Source: a virus
Virus record (IMG/VR): IMGVR_UViG_3300037485_001485
Span: 1 to 64,000 of that record
Length of the DNA stretch: 64,000 nt
Reading direction: 5' to 3' (one strand)
Part shown: piece by piece, positions 60,080 through 64,000 of the stretch
Layout: each line of letters starts with the position of its first letter
How positions within the stretch are numbered: the stretch's first letter is position 1
Translations under genes and position numbers: made by a program
The notes under the pieces: generated by a model
Seen by the model: only the letters and a program-made list of their open reading frames with translations
Database searches by the model: none
What the model was told of the DNA's origin: nothing

Positions 60080-60298
60080 TCAGAGGGCGAAGTGAACGGG
60101 GCGGCGCGAGCGGCGGGTCGTCTGCGGAGAGACAGCGGACGCCTGTGCGAGCGCCGCCACGATGGCGTTCGCGCCGAGGAGGGCAGCGATCAGCGTCGTG
60201 CCCGCAAGGGCGATCTTCCAAGCCGGGGGTCGGCTTACGTCGTCGGGTGCGCCGAAGCGCCCGTGCGTCGGCATCGGATAATCGAGGTTGCGCGGCAT
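60080..60298 (-). CDS. Small membrane protein
   Basis: The 72-aa protein begins MPRNLDYPMPTHGRFGAPDDVSRPP. It has one membrane span (WKIALAGTTLIAALLGANAIVAAL) and a basic end (TTRRSRRPVHFAL). It lies between the beta-helix protein and the lysozyme-like protein, so it may anchor the spike or release machinery. No family recognised. Confidence 0.82.
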   Translation of the reverse strand: MPRNLDYPMPTHGRFGAPDDVSRPPAWKIALAGTTLIAALLGANAIVAALAQASAVSPQTTRRSRRPVHFAL

Positions 60299-60307
60299 CG
60301 TAGATCC

Positions 60308-61633
60308 TTAGTAGAGGTCAAGCTGGACGGCGATGTCGGCGGCGCCGGCTGCACTCCGGTCGGCACGAAGCGCGATGTACTCGCCCGCGTTGATTGTCAC
60401 GGCGGAGGTGAGGTTGATCCCCGTCGTCGCGAGGTCGCTCACGGTGATCGTCATGGGGGTGGCTACGCCCGACCCCCCTAAGCCCGTCGCAGATCGGTAG
60501 ACTGTGAACACGACGTTGCGCCCAGCGCCGGGAGCCACGCGCATGTTGACCGACATGCCTTGGATCAAAACAATACGGTCAAACCGGAAGAAAACCTCCG
60601 TGCTGTCACCCCCTGTCGCCAACACTCCCGGCCACAAGTAGCGAGGGGCTGCTTGCAAGGTCGCGTTGATAGCGTAGGCAAGGATGGCGGGTGTCGTTGT
60701 CAAAGCAAACGGGGTGCCCCCCGTCGTCCGGTGAATGAGGTCGGTGCCGGGGCCAATGGAGATACCGTAGGTGTCTCGTGCTACGGGGAGCGTCTGTAGA
60801 ACGTCGCTGCCCGTGTACCCGCCCGCCGTCGAGGGGCCGCTGATTGAGCAGGAACGGAAGGCCGCCTGTGCCAGATTGTCGTTCGTCTCCGCGCTGACGT
60901 AGCTACCCGTGGAGAGCGGGTCGGTCGGGGCCGCGACGTAGAAGTTGGTGTCCCGGAGGCTCAGCGTGTTCGCGCCGTTGACGAGGATCGCCCGTTTGTT
61001 TCCGCCCCCGTTGCTGGAGACGTTGACCGTGCAGCCCCGCGTGAAGTTGAGCGCGAAGTCGGTGGGGTTGAGCGCGGACGCGCCGGGGGAGAGGATGCCG
61101 TAGACGTTGGTAGTCGAGCCCGTCGCGACGCCCGCGTTGTTGACATTGAGCACCATCGTCCGCAGCTTCGCGGTGTCGCTTGTCGCCACCGGAAGCGTCA
61201 CGCCGACGAGGTTCGTCGTCGCGTTCGTGCTCGACAACGTGAGCGTGAGGTCTTCCAGCCGCGTGTTGTCGTTCATCGTGAGCAACGTGGCCGTCCCACC
61301 GGGGACGCTCGCCGCCCAGGTGATCCGTGTCGTCTGCGTGTTCAGGCCGCGCATCGCGCACGTCGCGGGGATCGTGATCCCGGCGGTCAGGTTGTACGTC
61401 CCCGGCAAGATCCAGCACGTCACCCCGCCCGCCGGGAGGACGAGCCCCGCCATGTAGGTCATCGCCGCGTTGACCGTCGCGAACGGCAGACCGTTGACAG
61501 CCCCGGTCGAGTCGTTGCCGTTGATCTGATCGACCACGATGGTGTTGCCCATGCGCGGCGAGGCCGCCGTGCCCGGAGGGAGCACACCCGACGTGTCGAA
61601 GGAGTAGCCGCTGAACGGGGGCCGGGTGCTCAT
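60308..61633 (-). CDS. Right-handed beta-helix-like spike protein with RPPFSGY N-terminus
   Basis: The 441-aa protein begins MSTRPPFSGYSFDTSGVLPPG, the same opening as the 120-aa protein at 9565-9927. A parallel beta-helix pattern follows: GLPFATVNAAMTYMAGLVLP, CWILPGTYNLTAGITIPATC, GLNTQTTRITW and LLTMNDNTRLEDLTLTLS. The final ~150 residues form a different beta domain (VVFTVYRSATG...ISGEYIALRADRS-type strands). This is like viral tailspike and fibre proteins that bind or cut surface glycans; no catalytic residues can be picked. Probably a surface spike. Confidence 0.9.
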   Translation of the reverse strand: MSTRPPFSGYSFDTSGVLPPGTAASPRMGNTIVVDQINGNDSTGAVNGLPFATVNAAMTYMAGLVLPAGGVTCWILPGTYNLTAGITIPATCAMRGLNTQTTRITWAASVPGGTATLLTMNDNTRLEDLTLTLSSTNATTNLVGVTLPVATSDTAKLRTMVLNVNNAGVATGSTTNVYGILSPGASALNPTDFALNFTRGCTVNVSSNGGGNKRAILVNGANTLSLRDTNFYVAAPTDPLSTGSYVSAETNDNLAQAAFRSCSISGPSTAGGYTGSDVLQTLPVARDTYGISIGPGTDLIHRTTGGTPFALTTTPAILAYAINATLQAAPRYLWPGVLATGGDSTEVFFRFDRIVLIQGMSVNMRVAPGAGRNVVFTVYRSATGLGGSGVATPMTITVSDLATTGINLTSAVTINAGEYIALRADRSAAGAADIAVQLDLY

Positions 61634-61639
61634 GGGCTC

Positions 61640-62326
61640 CTACGCGAAGCGGTGGCGGGGGTTCGACTTCGCGGCATGTTTCAGCTTCAGCCAGAGCCCA
61701 TAGCCGGCGTCGAGGACGGCAAGGTCACGCTCGCGGCCTCGCTTGTTCGTGCTCAGGCTCAGCAGTTCCTTCGCCTCGTCGTAGGTGACGAAGGCGATCT
61801 GCGCCGTCTCGTTGTCGAGTACGCCCGTGTTCTCGATGACGCGCATGAGGAAGTAGCGGTTGAGCGCCGACGTAGACTTCCACTCGCCGGGGATGCGCTC
61901 TACGATCTCCGCGCGAACGCCCGTCTCCTCTTCGACTTCGCGCAGCGCGCCTTGCTCCAACGTCTCGCCTTTGTCCACGCCGCCCTTCGGGAGCGACCAG
62001 ACGTAGCCGTCGAAGTGGTTGAGGGGTTCGCGGACAAGGATCAACCCGTCGTCGTTGATGACGACGCCGCCAGCGGCGATGCGCGGCGGCGGGGCGACGT
62101 AGGGCAGCTTTCCGGGGGGCGGGCTGAACGAGGACGCCGAGGGCTTCGCCCCTTCGGGGCGATAGCGCACGCCGCCGATCTCGACGCGCTGAACGACGAC
62201 GTCGGCGTCTTCGCTCAGACGGATCTTGATCGTGCGGGCGTCGGACTGCGCCGCCTGCTGCGACGAGTACGGCCCCATCTCGCCGTGAGACTTCCCGTTC
62301 TTCCGGATGACGATCTTGTAGGCCAC
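61640..62326 (-). CDS. Nudix hydrolase with viral N-terminal module and NPRH tail
   Basis: The 228-aa protein starts at GTG with AGGAG upstream. Residues 1-50 form the shared KIVIRKNGKSHGE...Y module. Residues 84-215 are a Nudix domain with a perfect box, GGVDKGET...GALREVEEETGV (about 115-137). The tail is KHAAKSNPRHRFA. An N-terminal module and tail of the virion type around a Nudix domain suggest that the enzyme is packaged. Substrate unknown. It lies between the beta-helix gene and the 501-aa gene. Confidence 0.91.
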   Translation of the reverse strand: MAYKIVIRKNGKSHGEMGPYSSQQAAQSDARTIKIRLSEDADVVVQRVEIGGVRYRPEGAKPSASSFSPPPGKLPYVAPPPRIAAGGVVINDDGLILVREPLNHFDGYVWSLPKGGVDKGETLEQGALREVEEETGVRAEIVERIPGEWKSTSALNRYFLMRVIENTGVLDNETAQIAFVTYDEAKELLSLSTNKRGRERDLAVLDAGYGLWLKLKHAAKSNPRHRFA

Positions 62327-62334
62327 GCCGTCTC

Positions 62335-63840
62335 CTACTTGTCGAAGTTCTTGATGAACCACGGCACGAAGACGCCGGGAGGCACGGTGCGGATGTCGAG
62401 GCTGTAGGACACCGTGTGCCCGTCGCCCGCATCGTGACGCTGGCCCTTGCCGACGGTCGTGTAGTAGACGGCCTGGGGCTTGAACCACGCGCGAGTCCGA
62501 CCGTCGGGCGAGGTCGCGTGAAGTACGAGCAACGTGGGGCTGCTCAGCTTCCAGCCGGCGGCGCCGAACTCATTGAAGATCCGCTTCCGCGCCACGGCGA
62601 ACGTCTCGGTCTTCGCCGCGCCGTTGCGGCGGTTGCGCGTGAACGAGCGCCCATAGAGCCGCTTCACGTCGTCTTCGTACTGCATCACGTCCTTCGCCGG
62701 GGTCGTGGCAATCGCACGGCCGCCTTCGGTTTCGCGGAGGCCGTCCACCACGGCCTGCGCGCCTTTGAGCGTCGGGGCGTTGAAGGCAACGGAGAGGCCC
62801 GATTCGTGGAGCACCGTCCACCGCCCCCCTGCCTTCGGGACGAGCGGGCCGCCCTCATCGAAGGACTTGAACGTGTATTCTTGGACGAGGTAGTAGCCTC
62901 GGTAGGCGTACCCTGGCTGCTCGCGAAACCCGTCGTGCATCTTTCGCTTGACGATGACGCGCTTCGGGGTCGTGGAGTAGAAGGCGATCTGGCCGAACTG
63001 CACGGTGTCGTCCATGCCGACGAGCTTGGCCTTGCCGTTGCGCCGGGGGTTCGCCTTCGCGAGAATGTCAGCGAGGGCGCCGTGACGAGGGCCGCGTCCC
63101 TTCCCGTGGCGAATGTTCGCCGATTGGAAAATCATCCCGCGAGTCACCGGGGACGGCAGACCGGGGGCAGCGCGAATGACGAGCGCACGGCGGCGCACGC
63201 CGTTGTCGCTCATCGTCACTACCGTCCCTTCCGCAAGGCCCGAAGTGGAGAGAAGCCACGTCGAGTGCGTCGCACGCTCCTCAAGGTAGGGCTTCCACGC
63301 ATGGGCCGCCGTCATGCTGCCGGCGTTGCGCCGGGGGTTCGCCTTCGCCTTCGTGAGCACGCCTTCGGAGTCGGCGGTCCAGCCGTAGCCGCCCTCTTCC
63401 TCCGACCATCCGGGGAGGTAGTAGTCCCAGCCATTCTGACCGTACTTCCGCTTGCGGCTGAACGCCGTGCCCTTGGGGAAACGCTGCCCCTCGATGGTGA
63501 TGTCGTGCGTAGCGACGATCTGCTTCGACCCGTTCCGCACGAGGCCGGAGCGGTGGACGAGCGAGCGGGACGCCGCGATGTTCGCCGCCGTCGTGCCGTT
63601 GCGGCGGGGGTTGCGCTGGCTATGCCCCTCGCGCTCCCAGACCGGCGGTTCCTTGGGCTTGCTCTTCGGGTTCGCCTTCACGCCGTCGCAGCCGCAGCCG
63701 GTGCCGTTGCACCGGGCCACCGACACGTCGGCCCCGGCGTCCCGCATCTTCGCGACCATGCCGGCAGCGACGGCTTCCGACGTGTAGTGCGACTCGCCGT
63801 GCGTTGCGCCGTTCTTGCGTACTGTGACCTTGAAGCCCAT
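62335..63840 (-). CDS. Multi-domain protein with repeated NPRRNG joints
   Basis: The 501-aa protein opens with the shared module (MGFKVTVRKNGATHGESHYTSEAVAAGMV). Then come three joints: QRNPRRNGTTAA near residue 78, KANPRRNAGSM near 170 and KANPRRNGKAK near 270. A fourth, RNRRNGAAK, is near 406. Between them lie compact alpha/beta domains with no recognised enzyme motif. A CNGTGCGCDG cluster lies near residue 46. The layout looks like a polyprotein or a string of anchored domains. I start at ATG 63840; the 25-codon upstream extension is not protein-like. Confidence 0.87.
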   Translation of the reverse strand: MGFKVTVRKNGATHGESHYTSEAVAAGMVAKMRDAGADVSVARCNGTGCGCDGVKANPKSKPKEPPVWEREGHSQRNPRRNGTTAANIAASRSLVHRSGLVRNGSKQIVATHDITIEGQRFPKGTAFSRKRKYGQNGWDYYLPGWSEEEGGYGWTADSEGVLTKAKANPRRNAGSMTAAHAWKPYLEERATHSTWLLSTSGLAEGTVVTMSDNGVRRRALVIRAAPGLPSPVTRGMIFQSANIRHGKGRGPRHGALADILAKANPRRNGKAKLVGMDDTVQFGQIAFYSTTPKRVIVKRKMHDGFREQPGYAYRGYYLVQEYTFKSFDEGGPLVPKAGGRWTVLHESGLSVAFNAPTLKGAQAVVDGLRETEGGRAIATTPAKDVMQYEDDVKRLYGRSFTRNRRNGAAKTETFAVARKRIFNEFGAAGWKLSSPTLLVLHATSPDGRTRAWFKPQAVYYTTVGKGQRHDAGDGHTVSYSLDIRTVPPGVFVPWFIKNFDK

Positions 63841-63873
63841 GACGTGCCCTCGCGCGGGAGAGCGTAGCGGGCC

Positions 63874-63886
63874 GGAGGGCCATCGG
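63874..63886 (-). promoter_or_regulatory. CCGATGGCCCTCC element ahead of the 63840 gene
   Basis: Identical to the words at 28300 and 33981, on the same strand as the structural-type gene it precedes, 34 bp upstream of ATG 63840. A related GGCCATCGA word is at 63911-63919. Confidence 0.4.
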
Positions 63887-63923
63887 GGAGAGAGGGGACA
63901 TTGCGCGAAGGCCATCGAATCCC

Positions 63924-63951
63924 TTGACGGCTGGCAATAGGGGGCTATGAT
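63924..63951 (+). promoter_or_regulatory. Early-family promoter at the right edge
   Basis: TTGACG (63924-63929), GCTGGCA next to it, then ATAGGGGGC and TATGAT (63946-63951) after 16 bp. One of the best matches to the family. It contains the ATAGGGGGCTAT word repeated in the origin-like region. Confidence 0.78.
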
Positions 63952-63973
63952 GTAGGGGCACCAAGGAGATCCG

Positions 63974-64000
63974 ATGCTGACCGACGCAATCCGCCCCCTG
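63974..64000 (+). CDS. Start of a gene cut by the window edge
   Basis: ATG 63974 follows AAGGAG (63963-63968) by 5 bp and the early promoter by 22 bp. Only MLTDAIRPL is visible, so no function can be inferred. Confidence 0.75.

Overview
The window is a gene-dense, GC-rich stretch of a bacterial virus or virus-like plasmid. I count about 80 genes, packed almost end to end, many with ATGA, GTGA or TAATG start/stop overlaps. There are no rRNA, tRNA or host housekeeping genes. Shine-Dalgarno sites and sigma70-like promoters (TTGACG, 16-17 bp, TATGAT/TATTAG) point to a high-GC bacterial host that I cannot name. I see no terminase, portal, tail tube, tape measure or baseplate gene. There are instead at least twelve short proteins with one membrane segment, several small beta-rich proteins, a right-handed beta-helix-like protein, and two membrane-anchored peptidoglycan hydrolases. 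The simplest reading is a tailless, membrane-containing virion encoded by an unusually large genome. This is an inference: no packaging ATPase is visible, and the capsid calls rest on protein character only.

Layout. Bases 37-6945 (+): family A DNA polymerase, a small helix-turn-helix protein, a RecF/SbcC-like ATPase, a small metallopeptidase, a tyrosine recombinase and a DUF2786-like protein. 6935-10271 (-): beta-rich proteins including a tandem duplicated pair, probably surface or spike proteins. 10482-21573 (-): a SNF2-type helicase, a Nudix hydrolase and two giant modular proteins (1379 and 1583 aa); the second carries two kinase-like modules. 21672-28220 (-): candidate capsid and core genes, including the best major capsid candidates (232 and 180 aa) and a very basic core protein. 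28343-28540 (+): a ribbon-helix-helix regulator. 28530-40596 (-): a large block of membrane-anchored virion-type proteins, a transglutaminase-like protein and a 675-aa coiled-coil protein.

40692-46261 (+): a MobC-like RHH protein, a Dps/ferritin-like protein, a DUF5872-like protein and a secreted-type zincin. 46320-52697 (-): a second SNF2-type helicase and a string of small early-type genes. 52844-54019 (+): a DUF3987-like replication ATPase. 54094-54708 (-): a recombinase core-binding-domain protein without catalytic residues. 54709-55354: a gene-free region with three iterons at an exact 30-bp period, inverted repeats and an A/T-richer tract, the best candidate replication origin. 55355-57984 (+): a DUF932-like protein and two NPRR-tailed proteins. 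57981-63840 (-): M23 peptidase, GNAT-like protein, lysozyme-like protein, beta-helix protein, Nudix protein and a multi-module protein. A new + gene starts at 63974.

Three sequence codes run through the element. (1) A promoter family, TTGACGGCTGGCA then GGGCTAT(G)AT, precedes the replication, regulatory and small-gene units but not the structural operons, suggesting early versus late transcription. (2) Many proteins end in, or are internally joined by, (K/R)xNPRR-type basic motifs. (3) Several membrane proteins share a short N-terminal RFxPSxYGD-like motif. Codes 2 and 3 look like virion targeting, assembly or processing signals and are the most novel feature of the window.
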